A DNA stretch of 64,000 nt from Hetaerina americana (taxonomy: Eukaryota; Arthropoda; Insecta; Odonata; Calopterygidae). Position 1 is the stretch's first letter. Every line of letters begins with the position of its first letter. Shown here in pieces: positions 49,332 to 58,553 of the stretch. The notes beneath the pieces are model-generated. The model ran no database searches, had not been told where the DNA came from, and saw only the letters and a list, made by a program, of their open reading frames with translations. Both the position numbers and the translations under genes were made by a program. Where the stretch lies: the NCBI GenBank assembly GCA_022747635.1, contig JAKTNV010000010.1, forward strand, positions 40,634,237-40,698,236, read 5' to 3'.

Positions 49332-50498
49332 ATGGAGGAAAAACCCTTTCCACCACTAAAAAGATCCCGTCCGGACACCGGCGGGGGAGAAAAGTGCATA
49401 GGCGCATGTAAGCGCTATTTAATTATGTCGTGCATAAAGGAAGGTGAAACCTTGAAAAAGGTTTCTCCTTTCTTAATTCGCAGAGTTTTGTCACAGATTG
49501 TGCCTGGGGACCCAAAGAGCGTGAAGAAGCTCCGGGATGGTACACTTCTTATAGAGACCCTGAACGATACACAAAGCGATAAACTGCTTGCTATGGGAAT
49601 GCTCCATGACATTCCGATTAAGGTGGAGGTGCACCGCACTCTTAACACCTGTCGGGGAGTCATCAGTCACTACGACCTCCTATACGTGGACATCGAAGAA
49701 ATCAAGAGAGAAATGTTCTCTCAGGGAGTGACTGATTGTCGTCGACTCACCACGAGGCGCAACGGAGAAAACGTAAACAGCACCTCCGTGATCTTGACGT
49801 TTGCGCGTGATAGACTACCCGACAAGGTGTTTGTGGGCTATGAATCGGTACCAGTGAGGCCATTCATCCCAAATCCCGTGCGTTGTTTCAAATGCCAACG
49901 GTTCGGCCATGTCGCGTCGCGTTGCGAGGGTAAGGCCACCTGCCCGCGCTGTGGCAAAGACGCGCACGAGGATAAAGAGTGCTCTTCGGAACCTCTTTGT
50001 GTCAATTGCGAGGGTACACACCCAGTGTACTCTCGTGATTGCCCGAAGATGAAAGAAGAGAGGAAAGTCATGGAGATAAAAACCCTTGAAAAAATCCCAT
50101 ATGCGGAAGCGAGGAGAAAATACAGGGCGCTAATCGCTCCAACTTTCTCCCGGTCCTTTGCTTCCGTTGCAACCACGCAATGTGTAAAGTGTACCATCGC
50201 CACGCAGACGGAGATACCGAAAGAATCCCCAGTTGAAAACACGCAAGTGCCTAAACCCAAAAGGGTGAAGGATGGGAAGAGTAAGGTGGACAAGGAGCCA
50301 CCTACTCCTGTGGGCCCTTCAAAGAAGAGCCCACAGAAAACCACCAAGGGGAACACGCCAAAAGGGCGTGAGAATACACCTTCCCCGCCGCCTCCAGTGA
50401 AGCCAAAGAGGCCGGAGGTAATTGAAGAGGACCAGAGTATCTCTGATACTGAGGTCTTCGCAAACGAGTGGAAGAGGAAACATCGCTTCAAGCGATAA
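49332..50498 (+). CDS. ORF1: I-clade LINE ORF1 protein, RNA-binding, gag-like
   Basis: ORF1 proteins of this clade bind the element RNA and form the RNP that ORF2 uses. The frame is open from 49167 (443 codons). I prefer the ATG at 49332 (388 residues) because the 55 residues before it look like translated leader and MEEKPFPPLKRSRPDTGGG resembles other family starts. Numbering from 49332, a region at about 90-180 has an RRM-like alternation. Then come three knuckles at about 185-198 (CX2CX4HX4C), 204-217 (CX2CX4HX4C) and 223-237 (CX2CX3HX6C). The segment right after, KIPYAEARRKY, matches the conserved post-knuckle helix of I/Nimb ORF1. The C-terminus is basic and Pro/Ser/Lys-rich. No stop or frameshift. 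It ends 82 bp before ORF2. Confidence 0.93.
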   Translation: MEEKPFPPLKRSRPDTGGGEKCIGACKRYLIMSCIKEGETLKKVSPFLIRRVLSQIVPGDPKSVKKLRDGTLLIETLNDTQSDKLLAMGMLHDIPIKVEVHRTLNTCRGVISHYDLLYVDIEEIKREMFSQGVTDCRRLTTRRNGENVNSTSVILTFARDRLPDKVFVGYESVPVRPFIPNPVRCFKCQRFGHVASRCEGKATCPRCGKDAHEDKECSSEPLCVNCEGTHPVYSRDCPKMKEERKVMEIKTLEKIPYAEARRKYRALIAPTFSRSFASVATTQCVKCTIATQTEIPKESPVENTQVPKPKRVKDGKSKVDKEPPTPVGPSKKSPQKTTKGNTPKGRENTPSPPPPVKPKRPEVIEEDQSISDTEVFANEWKRKHRFKR

Positions 50499-50580
50499 CC
50501 TCAATAGAGTTGGTCATCTCCCTTTTTAGTCATCTTATTTATTTATATATTTATTTATTTATTTTAATTTAACACTTTAA
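50499..50580 (+). other. ORF1-ORF2 spacer of the I-clade element
   Basis: This T/A-rich spacer of 82 bp contains stop codons and the ATTTATTTATTTA-type sequence shared with the 3' region. ORF2 must be translated by reinitiation or internal entry, since the frames do not overlap. ORF1 (from 49167 or 49332) and ORF2 lie in different frames. Confidence 0.8.
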
Positions 50581-53500
50581 ATGTGTTCCATTCTGCAGTG
50601 GAACTGCAATGGCTTTTATCGGCACAAGGAGGAGCTGGCCATTTTAATCCAAGATTTTAAACCCTCTTGTATTTGTCTCCAAGAGACCCATTTTAAGGCA
50701 GAAGATAAGGGTATTCTGAAGGGATTCACTGTTTTTAGAACGGATGACCTAAGTGGCCAACGAGCCCAAGGGGGAGTAGCAGTTGCGGCCCGTGAGGCCC
50801 TTTACACCTCGCGAGTCCAACTGAACTCTCCATTCCAGGCCGTCGCTGTCACGGTGCACACCCCTGAGAGGATGACGTTATGCAACGTGTATCTGCCAGA
50901 GGGTGCACCGGTGACCCGCCTGAACCTTGAAGCCCTTGTCCACCAGCTTCCTCAGCCGTTCATTTTGATGGGAGATTTTAATGCCCATGATCCTCTCTGG
51001 GGAGGGCCAGAAACCCAAAGCAATAGGAGAGGTCGAATTTTATCCAACTTTATTGAGGATTTTAACCTGTTTTTATTAAATAGCGGCGAAAAAACCCGCT
51101 TTAACAGCTTCAATGGGGAATTCTCAGCAATAGATCTTTGTCTATGCTCGAGAAGTCTAGCCCCAAAGCTGAAAATGTCCACCCACAACGATCTCTGTGG
51201 GAGTGACCATTTTCCTCTTCTACTCGTTAAGGAAGACTCTTCGCCCACCATTTCAAAACCTCCGGAAAAGTGGCGTATTAACCGTGCGGACTGGCCACTT
51301 TTTAAGCGTACGTTTACATATAAACACGACGCAAGTTTCGACGCGTTGCACAACGTCGATAAACTAAGTTCAACGCTGTTGGCGGCAGCTACCAAAAGTA
51401 TCCCTCGTACGTCCGGGAACATTAATCGAGCTCCTGTCCCTTGGTGGAACGGGGAATGCGACCGGGCGATTCGGGCGAGGAAAAAAGCATTAAATATTTT
51501 TAGAAAATATCCCACGGCAACTAATCTGGCATCGTACCGCCGCCTGAGAGCGCGAGCTCGAAGGGCCGTGAAGGAGGCCAAGAGGGCTTCCTGGATAGAA
51601 TACGTCTCTACCATCAACCATCGCACGCCGCTTGGTCAGGTATGGGACAAAGTCAAGAAAATCTCCGGGTCCAAGGGCTCATTTGTCATCTCGCCATTGC
51701 TTGTTGCTGGCCGGGTGGTTAATTCACCTGCCGAAATAAGCAACATATTTGCCAGTCAGTTCGCGGCCAATAGCAGTGACGAGGGCTATGCCGCGGACTT
51801 TGCGAACCTGAAGAGGCGATGCGAGAGAGTCCCTCTCAATTTTGGTGCAGGTCCTACAAGTGAATATTACAATGAGCCTTTCACGTCCTGGGAGCTTAAA
51901 TCCGCCATCGAAGACTCCCATTACACCTCGCCAGGGGCGGACGAAATCCACAACGCATTTCTCCGGAACATTCCGGAAACTGCGATTGGGGAGGTCCTAA
52001 ATACCCTCAACCAACTTTGGAACGAGGGCAGTTTTCCAAATGCCTGGCGAGAGTCCATCGTGATACCAATCCCAAAACAGGGCAAGGACAAAAATGACCC
52101 GAAACACTACCGTCCCATATCTCTCACCAGCTGCCTGTGCAAGGTGATGGAACGGATGGTAAACCGACGTCTCATCTGGTGCTTGGAGAGTCGACACCTG
52201 CTCTCCGACGCTCAGTGCGGCTTTCGGCGTGGCAGGTCCACGACAGACCATCTGGTGCGCACTGAGAACTTCATCCAGGAAGCCTTTCTCCACCGTCAAC
52301 ACGTCATAGCAGTCTTTTTCGACCTGGAGAAGGCCTATGATAGTGTGTGGCGATGGAGAATCCTCAACACGCTCCACAAGTGGGGATTTAGAGGCAACAT
52401 GGCCCTATTTATCAGAAATTTTTTAACTAACCGCCTTTTTAAAGTAAGGACTGGGAAGCACTTATCCCGATCTTTTACACAGGAGAACGGGGTACCCCAG
52501 GGTTCAGTACTGAGCGTGACGTTATTTGCCATCGCCATCAACGACGTGGTGGAATGCATCAATGCCCCGGTGATGGCATCGCTCTATGTGGACGACTTAG
52601 CCATATTTTGCCGGTCGACACGACTGCCAAACGCTTCCAGGCAAGCCCAGGTGACTCTAAACAAACTGGGAGAGTGGTCGCGAAAGAACGGATTTCGTTT
52701 CTCCATGGAGAAAACGAAATGCGTGCACTTTCACCGTCTTCGCGGTTACCACGTTACCCCGACCCTAACCCTGTTGGGTAGGATTCTTCCATTTGTGGAG
52801 TCCGTCCGCTTTCTCGGCATGATCCTGGACCAAAAGCTGAACTGGCGGGAGCATATCCGCGTGTTACGCGAGAGGTGTCGCCAAACCCTCAACGTTTTAA
52901 AGTTTTTAACTCACTCCACTTGGGGAGCAGACCGCTCCACCATGCTTTTATTGTACAGAGGCTTGGTGCGATCCAAACTGGACTATGGTTCCATAGTGTA
53001 TTCCTCAGGACGAGAGTCTTACTTGAGACCACTCACATGTGTCCACAATGCTGGGATACGGTTGGCCACCGGGGCATTTAGAACAAGCCCAGTCCCAAGC
53101 TTACTTGCAGACGCAGGGGAGCCTCCGTTGGAAACCCGCAGGATGATTTTAATGGGCAACTATGCCTGTAAAATTTTATCAGAGACAATCCACCCTTGTT
53201 TTAACATAGTTTTTAACCAACGGTTTTTAGACTTATTTAACAGGCGGAGAAGGGCAACTAGGCCCTTTGCCGTTCGTTTTAATGATTTTATTAATGAGGT
53301 AAATTTTACATTTCCTCAAATATGCCCCGTCTCCTATGCTAAGTATCCGCCTTGGTTAACACCAATGCCGGATATTAAACTCATTGCCAGTGCACGCCGC
53401 AAAGCCAAAACGACCGATTCCGAATACCAGCAGCTCTTCAGTGCCGTCCTCAGCTCACTTTCTGACTTCGTCCCAGTCTACACCGACGGGTCAAAGTCAG

Positions 53501-54282
53501 AATCTGCATGTGCCTATGCGGTCGTGTCCCACTACCATGGAGTCGTGAGGAAAAAACTGCACACTTCTTGCAGCATTTTCACAGCCGAGCTGTCAGCCAT
53601 AAGGACGGCCCTAGGAGAAATAAAAGAAAGCAATGGCTCTTTCCTCATCTGCACCGACTCGTTGAGCGCCCTAAAATCTTTATCGGCCTTTGCACCTGTG
53701 CACCCGATAGTCCAGGAGATCCATTATACCCTGTTGTCCCTTCAGAGAAAGGGGAACAGGGTCTCCTTTATATGGACTCCTGGTCACGTCGGCATAAGAG
53801 GCAACGAAAAAGCTGACCAGGCAGCGAAGGATGCCCTTCGACAACCCGAGACCGACTCCACCTTGGTTCCAATGGAGGACGTGAAGGCCGCCTTGCGGAA
53901 CTCGGTCCTGCATCAGTGGAAGGAGACTTGGCAGTCTCTTCAAAATAATAAACTCAGGGCAATAAAACCGGTCGTTTCACCATGGTCCTCTTCCATCCGG
54001 AACATTCGGAGGGAAGAGGTCATGATTACGCGCCTGAGAATAGGACACTCTGCCCTCACTCATTCGTACCTCTTTGCGGAGGTAAAAGAACAGCCCCGCT
54101 GCAATGAGTGTTTCCAACCCCTGACGATAAAACATATCCTGACGGAATGTACAACATACCAAAGGGCCAGAGACATGTTGAAGATAAGGGGAGACTTAAA
54201 AAATATTTTAGGGGATGACTCTGGGTCTATAAATCGAGTCTTAACTTTTTTAAGGGCAACCGGTTTAATGGGGCAGCTTTAG
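50581..54282 (+). CDS. ORF2: I-clade LINE ORF2: endonuclease, reverse transcriptase, RNase H
   Basis: This 1233-residue polyprotein nicks the target, reverse-transcribes the element RNA at the nick and removes RNA from the hybrid. The apurinic-type endonuclease is at 1-220, with WNCNG (7-11), QET with Glu35, GDFNAH with Asp132/Asn134, and SDH (208-210). The reverse transcriptase spans about 440-740, with FFDLEKAYDSVW (Asp581) and YVDDL (669-673). RNase H spans about 960-1085, with Asp969 in YTDGS, Glu1003, Asp1026 in TDS, His1069 in WTPGH, and Asp1079. A C-terminal CX2CX7HX4C motif lies at 1174-1190. All catalytic residues checked are present and there is no stop. The start at 50581 puts the endonuclease N-terminus (MCSILQWNCNG) where it belongs in the family. 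Confidence 0.97.
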   Translation: MCSILQWNCNGFYRHKEELAILIQDFKPSCICLQETHFKAEDKGILKGFTVFRTDDLSGQRAQGGVAVAAREALYTSRVQLNSPFQAVAVTVHTPERMTLCNVYLPEGAPVTRLNLEALVHQLPQPFILMGDFNAHDPLWGGPETQSNRRGRILSNFIEDFNLFLLNSGEKTRFNSFNGEFSAIDLCLCSRSLAPKLKMSTHNDLCGSDHFPLLLVKEDSSPTISKPPEKWRINRADWPLFKRTFTYKHDASFDALHNVDKLSSTLLAAATKSIPRTSGNINRAPVPWWNGECDRAIRARKKALNIFRKYPTATNLASYRRLRARARRAVKEAKRASWIEYVSTINHRTPLGQVWDKVKKISGSKGSFVISPLLVAGRVVNSPAEISNIFASQFAANSSDEGYAADFANLKRRCERVPLNFGAGPTSEYYNEPFTSWELKSAIEDSHYTSPGADEIHNAFLRNIPETAIGEVLNTLNQLWNEGSFPNAWRESIVIPIPKQGKDKNDPKHYRPISLTSCLCKVMERMVNRRLIWCLESRHLLSDAQCGFRRGRSTTDHLVRTENFIQEAFLHRQHVIAVFFDLEKAYDSVWRWRILNTLHKWGFRGNMALFIRNFLTNRLFKVRTGKHLSRSFTQENGVPQGSVLSVTLFAIAINDVVECINAPVMASLYVDDLAIFCRSTRLPNASRQAQVTLNKLGEWSRKNGFRFSMEKTKCVHFHRLRGYHVTPTLTLLGRILPFVESVRFLGMILDQKLNWREHIRVLRERCRQTLNVLKFLTHSTWGADRSTMLLLYRGLVRSKLDYGSIVYSSGRESYLRPLTCVHNAGIRLATGAFRTSPVPSLLADAGEPPLETRRMILMGNYACKILSETIHPCFNIVFNQRFLDLFNRRRRATRPFAVRFNDFINEVNFTFPQICPVSYAKYPPWLTPMPDIKLIASARRKAKTTDSEYQQLFSAVLSSLSDFVPVYTDGSKSESACAYAVVSHYHGVVRKKLHTSCSIFTAELSAIRTALGEIKESNGSFLICTDSLSALKSLSAFAPVHPIVQEIHYTLLSLQRKGNRVSFIWTPGHVGIRGNEKADQAAKDALRQPETDSTLVPMEDVKAALRNSVLHQWKETWQSLQNNKLRAIKPVVSPWSSSIRNIRREEVMITRLRIGHSALTHSYLFAEVKEQPRCNECFQPLTIKHILTECTTYQRARDMLKIRGDLKNILGDDSGSINRVLTFLRATGLMGQL

Positions 54283-54485
54283 CTTCGGAGCGCATAATTT
54301 TAATGCTTTTGATTTTAGCATTTTCCTTTTTTTTTTTTTTTTTATTTTATTTATTTATATATTTATTCGTATTTATCTGTTTACTTATTCCTTGTTTAAA
54401 AGGAACATAAGTTTTACGTAATGACAGTGGTGCAAAATGACCATAGCTGTCGACGCACCCTACAAACCCCTAAAACTACTACTAC
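54283..54485 (+). other. 3' untranslated region and tail of the I-clade element
   Basis: It contains a 17-base T run (54327-54343), a T/A-rich block shared with the ORF1-ORF2 spacer, and a terminal CCTAAAACTACTACTAC. Short simple-repeat tails rather than poly(A) are usual for the I clade and are used in priming of reverse transcription. Confidence 0.85.
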
Positions 54486-54499
54486 TTCTGAAACGGTTC
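54486..54499. repeat. Target-site duplication, right copy
   Basis: An exact copy of 48721-48734, directly abutting the CTA-repeat tail of the element. Confidence 0.9.
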
Positions 54500-56288
54500 T
54501 GTAGAAATACAAGATAAAAATTCAAATTTACAATAGTACTTGAAAACGTAGCTACCACATCTGGCACATACATTATTCCATAGGGCATAGGCACTTCAGG
54601 AGCCTTTTCCTCAGAGCTAAAAATTGATTAAAATATATTGAAGTATACAGCCTTAAATGTAACATAAAACTCTAATATTAGCATAATGTGCATTGTTGTC
54701 AAGTAAAAGGTACAGCAATATTAATTGCTACGAACACATTCCGTCTGTGAAAATCATGAGGACCTTTTAACCGATTAGTAGCTTTGAGAAATGAGCCCCT
54801 GTTAATGCCCCTGTTGTCTTGTTGTTATTCGTTAGCGTCGATATTCGTAGGTTATTATTCCCATGGTTCGGCGTCTTTTGCTTGTTTTTTTTTAATACAA
54901 TGAATAATTTATCGCGTCTGGTGTAACTTGTGGAATTGTGCCTTGATAAAATATGTGAAAATGTGAAAAGTGATTGCATGCATAAAATAGTCTTTAATGA
55001 TACTTTAAGTTTAACTTCTGTGCAGCCTGATCGTACTGTATAGCTATGAAATCTAATTCGCATTAAATCAAGCGTATGTTTATAAATTTTTTGATGTTCT
55101 AAAATTACATTGAATGGACAATTATCAATGTTAGGCATGATGAGCTATTGTTACCTGAGCGTTAAGCCTGATTTTTACGGGTCATTAGAGCCAATTCATT
55201 CGGTGACTAATATTAGTTAGGGAAAATTGAGCAGAACTGGATATTTTATATTTTGATTTTGCATATCTTGTTTTTAAATAAATATATGTGAAATATGAGC
55301 TTATTTTTTATGTGAAGGCTGGACACTTATGCCCGTTATTATTCCTCATTAGCATCTTAAAACTAGTCGCGTCAAACCTCGTTTTTAGATTGCAGAACAC
55401 TTGAATTCAATGGAATGAAATGGTTTCCATTCAGAGTAACTAGCACGATAAGGATGTATAACAATTCCTTGAGAACGATATATTTTACACTGCAATAGTG
55501 TTTAATGATAATTTTTGCTATTATCTCAAAGCAAATAATGCCTTCCAGAATATCAATTCGTCTCTACAAAGAAATAATCAATGTAGTGCTCTATAAATAT
55601 TGCCATGATAGTGAACTATAACATGATTCGCATGGAACATCATTATGAAACTAAATTACTTTGAGGATATTTACTTGACTTAGAATGTCCCAGAATAAGC
55701 CTCGCCTCAGAATAAATTTGAGACCCTGTACACCTTAATTCATTGACCTACTGTTTAATCATTCGGTAGAATTTTATTTTTGGCTTCGATCTTATAATCC
55801 TGGCTTCAATTTCTTTCTATTTTTATTCGGCATTATTTTTAGCGTTTGTGTATCACATACATCATACAACTTTAACACGCCTTAGTAGACTCTTGTTTGA
55901 CAGATATCTGCGGGAGTAATCATTAATTTCCGTCTCAATGGTTCGCCTGAATTTTCTTCGATATTCTGGAAACTTGACATTGACTTTGAAGAACATTTAT
56001 TTGAAATTTGAAGATATCTCCTTTAATTTTTATCATTTCCCAAATATTCGATATTAATTCTCAGATAATTCTTAGGCAGTTCATTGAGGCACTGGAAGTG
56101 AGAGAAATTCCTTTAATGAATAGTTTTGTGGAATGTCATTTGTCACTGCTGAATTAAAGCTGAGTTCTCATCTCGAAATGATGAGTACTTGGTGATAATA
56201 AATTCAGTACATTCATTTTAATTTAGCATGCGCTGGTTTGGTGACTGGTACAGCATTTATTACATAATGCATTCCGTCTAATCCTATG
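54500..56288. other. AT-rich non-coding DNA, no gene recognised
   Basis: The longest frame (minus strand, 54767-55138) has no recognisable motif. Confidence 0.5.
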
Positions 56289-56290
56289 TA

Positions 56291-57043
56291 CGAGGGTCAT
56301 CCGGAAAGTAGTACCCGTTCGTGAAATAAAGACACAAAAGTAAATATTAACAAACATAAAAATTTTTATTTGAAAGAGGATACTTTAAACTACTTCTCAA
56401 CATAATCTCCAAGCAAATTAAGGCATTTGTCATAACGTGTGACAAGTTTCTGTATTCCTGCTGCATAGTCCTTCGCCGCCAGCTCATTGAGATACGCGAG
56501 GGACCCATCTTGCACAAATTTTTGCATAATGCAGATGGTGTTTAACAATTTCATGAACAATTGTTCGAGAAACATTGGGAAAATGCTCACAGATGTCATC
56601 AATTGTGACGCGCCGATCGTTCCTCACGAATTCGTCAACTGAGCTCACCAGTTGGTCTGTAATGACAGACGGTCTCTCCGAACGCTCATCGTCGTGTGTG
56701 TTCCCCCTCCCCATGTTGAAGTTGCGACACCACCGCCGAACAGACGACTCGTCCATTACATTGTCTCCATACACCTCCTTTAATTGGCGATGAATATCAC
56801 ATGGGCGAACGTTTCTTGCATTGAGGAATTTAATCACTGCCCTCACTTCACAACTGGCGGCGTTCTCAATTTTTTTAAACATTGTAAACAATCACAGAAA
56901 CAACACAGGCAATGCTAGCGTCACGCAACTTGGCTCAGAGAAGGCAGACAAGCCACTGAAGCTATCTGACCTCGTCCAGCGGCTACTCGCGTCGTCAGCA
57001 CTTCATGCGGCACGAACGGGTACTACTTTCCGGATGACCCTCG
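56291..57043 (-). mobile_element. Mariner with perfect 33-bp ends, internal deletion (753 bp)
   Basis: 56291-56323 and 57011-57043 are exact 33-base inverted repeats (CGAGGGTCATCCGGAAAG outward) flanked by TA at 56289-56290 and 57044-57045. Inside, the minus strand holds most of a transposase N-terminal half and a short C-terminus. Mariners of this type are about 1.3 kb, so some 500 bp are missing. Both ends are intact, so the copy could be moved by a transposase supplied from elsewhere. Its ends differ from those of the 558-bp family. Confidence 0.95.
56390..56891 (-). pseudogene. Mariner transposase, DNA-binding half plus C-terminal stub
   Basis: From 56891 the frame reads a first helix-turn-helix (CEVRAVIKFLNARNVRPCDI), then ESSVRRWCRNFNMGRG, the linker DDERSERPS, a second helix-turn-helix (RRVTIDDICEHFPNVSRTIV) and YAKICARWVPRVSQ, ending at a stop at 56484. 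The catalytic DDE/D domain is deleted. In another frame AAKDYAAGIQKLVTRYDK, then CLNLLGDYVEK, is the normal C-terminus, ending at 56390. The N-terminal 135 residues are uninterrupted, so a stable DNA-binding fragment that recognises the element's ends could be produced if transcribed. That is inference. Confidence 0.92.
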
Positions 57044-57045
57044 TA

Positions 57046-58184
57046 TGTGCGGGTGAGTGGTTCAAGTAGCTTGAAGGCGAATCCTCACAGGTAAAGAAAT
57101 AGGACACTGTATGTATACTCTTTCGCTCATAACCTAGATTTTGGGATTTGCTGGAGAGTGTGCGGAAAAAAAACCCCGGACACCTCCAAAAAAAATGTTT
57201 AATATGACTTTTTTAAAATACCACACCACCGTCTTCCTCTCTCACATATCCCATTGGAAATGGGCGCCAAAAAAAAAGAATAAATCGCGTCGGATGTGAG
57301 TCATGGTCAAATTCATGTTCTTTTTTTTATCCAAGGGAGGCGACGGGAATATCAACACGAGACATTTCCGCCAAAGGATGACGGGTAGCAAAGGCAGTCA
57401 ACATAAACAAATGCCAATCGGGTTAACCTTGAGTTGAGAGAGACCTCCCCGAAGCTAACCGTGGTAACTCACGCCGACCGTATCGCCGAACTCCCTTCAA
57501 TATTTTTTTCTGTTCCCCGGTGTGTTTTCCTCCCCGCGGTTTTCGTACCCGTGGCAATATTTTTTTTAACTCCTCTTCGAACCCACCTTAATGAGGTCCG
57601 AACGACTCCCGCATGTGTATTCGTTCTCCACCAGGGAGTCGCGAACCGCTCTCTCCACCTCAGCATAGTATCAAAGCAGCCTCTCCGCAATTACGTTTTT
57701 GTATTCACTCTCGTTAACTGATGTTTGTTTTCGGGCGCGGTGTTTGTGAGCCGGGTGTCCCCTTGCAGTTGAGAGATCTGAGACGCATTGCATATGCACA
57801 AGTTTTATTTTTACCAGGTGTCCTTAGTCATTGAGGCAGTAATTGTGTTTTCATTTCATTGTCACTCTTAGGTAAAAGAATGGAGATCATTTTGGTCAAA
57901 CAAATTCATTCATTTTTCATTAGAAATATCTTCACTCAAAAGAAAAAATTATATGTGAGCGTATCAATAAAGCTGTATCAATTTATACACTGCTCACATT
58001 TACACAGTTTAAAGTAACATATGGAGCATGAAGATGTGACTATACTTAATATATAAATTAATCAAATAGTTTTTTTTTCACTTATTCAGTGAACATGAAA
58101 TTTGGAATTGGATCATGTACCTATGAACTATTTAAAACTGAGACCATGTTTACATACTTATTAATGTATGTATATATGAATATA

Positions 58185-58190
<6 letters not shown>
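57046..58190. other. Non-coding DNA, moderately GC-rich in the middle
   Basis: The part at about 57170-57780 is less AT-rich and has opposed open frames of 70-95 codons without motifs. Nothing is assignable. Confidence 0.45.

Positions 58191-58191
<1 letters not shown>

Positions 58192-58257
<66 letters not shown>
58192..58257. repeat. (TA)n microsatellite, left of the inverted repeat
   Basis: About 33 uninterrupted TA units. It stops at TCGATTATACGG, 28 bases before the inverted-repeat arm begins. Confidence 0.97.
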
Positions 58258-58261
<4 letters not shown>

Positions 58262-58285
58262 TATACGGAAACACACGAGCAGCAC

Positions 58286-58494
58286 AATAATGGGACGACA
58301 CAATAAAACACAAATAGAATAGCAACATTTAAAAGGACACTCACACGGTAAATTGTTCGAGCTTTCGGCCTTTTCTTCTCTTTTCAGCATTACTTGAAGA
58401 AGGCCTCTGAGAAGGCCGAAAGCTCGAACAATTTACCGTGTGAGTGTCCTTTTAAATGTTGCTATTCTATTTGTGTTCTATTGTGTCGTCCCAT

Positions 58495-58498
<4 letters not shown>
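58286..58498. mobile_element. Large inverted repeat, Penelope-like terminal sequence (candidate)
   Basis: The 87-base arms at 58286-58372 and 58412-58498 differ at one position; the spacer is 39 bases. The right arm with the spacer contains CTTGAAGA, an extra A, GGCC, an 8-base loop, GGCC and GAAAG (58393-58422). This has the layout of a hammerhead ribozyme core with small departures: U for C at the first core position and one extra base before the stem. Similar CTGANGA-stem-GAAA modules are known in the terminal repeats of Penelope-like elements, which are often found as partial inverted copies. The unit lies between two (TA)n tracts. No reverse transcriptase or GIY-YIG sequence is present. 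Confidence 0.55.

Positions 58499-58549
<51 letters not shown>
58499..58549. repeat. (AT)n microsatellite, right of the inverted repeat
   Basis: An uninterrupted AT run that begins directly at the outer edge of the right arm (CCCATTATT|ATATAT). Confidence 0.97.

Positions 58550-58553
<4 letters not shown>

Larger units (their letters stand above)
48735..54485 (+). mobile_element. Full-length I-clade non-LTR retrotransposon
   Basis: The element runs from a GC-rich 5' leader (CCCCTGCGGGTAGGGG) to an ACTACTACTAC tail, between exact 14-bp target-site duplications. The order is leader, ORF1 (three zinc knuckles), an 82-bp T/A-rich gap, ORF2 (endonuclease, reverse transcriptase, RNase H, Cys/His motif) and a 200-bp 3' region. 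This layout, with RNase H in ORF2 and three knuckles in ORF1, is that of the I clade (I factor, Nimb and relatives). The T/A-rich gap at 50535-50555 and the 3' region at 54347-54367 share an identical 21-base stretch. The element is markedly richer in G and C than the flanking DNA. Both frames are open and the duplications are intact, so the insertion is young and may still be active. Confidence 0.96.

Noticed and set aside
49838..50491. A 217-codon minus-strand frame across ORF1 of the I-clade element
   Set aside because: It is the antisense shadow of ORF1 codon usage; the plus strand has the recognisable zinc knuckles.
50952..51626. A 224-codon minus-strand frame across ORF2
   Set aside because: Antisense shadow of the endonuclease-RT linker in ORF2; no motif of its own.
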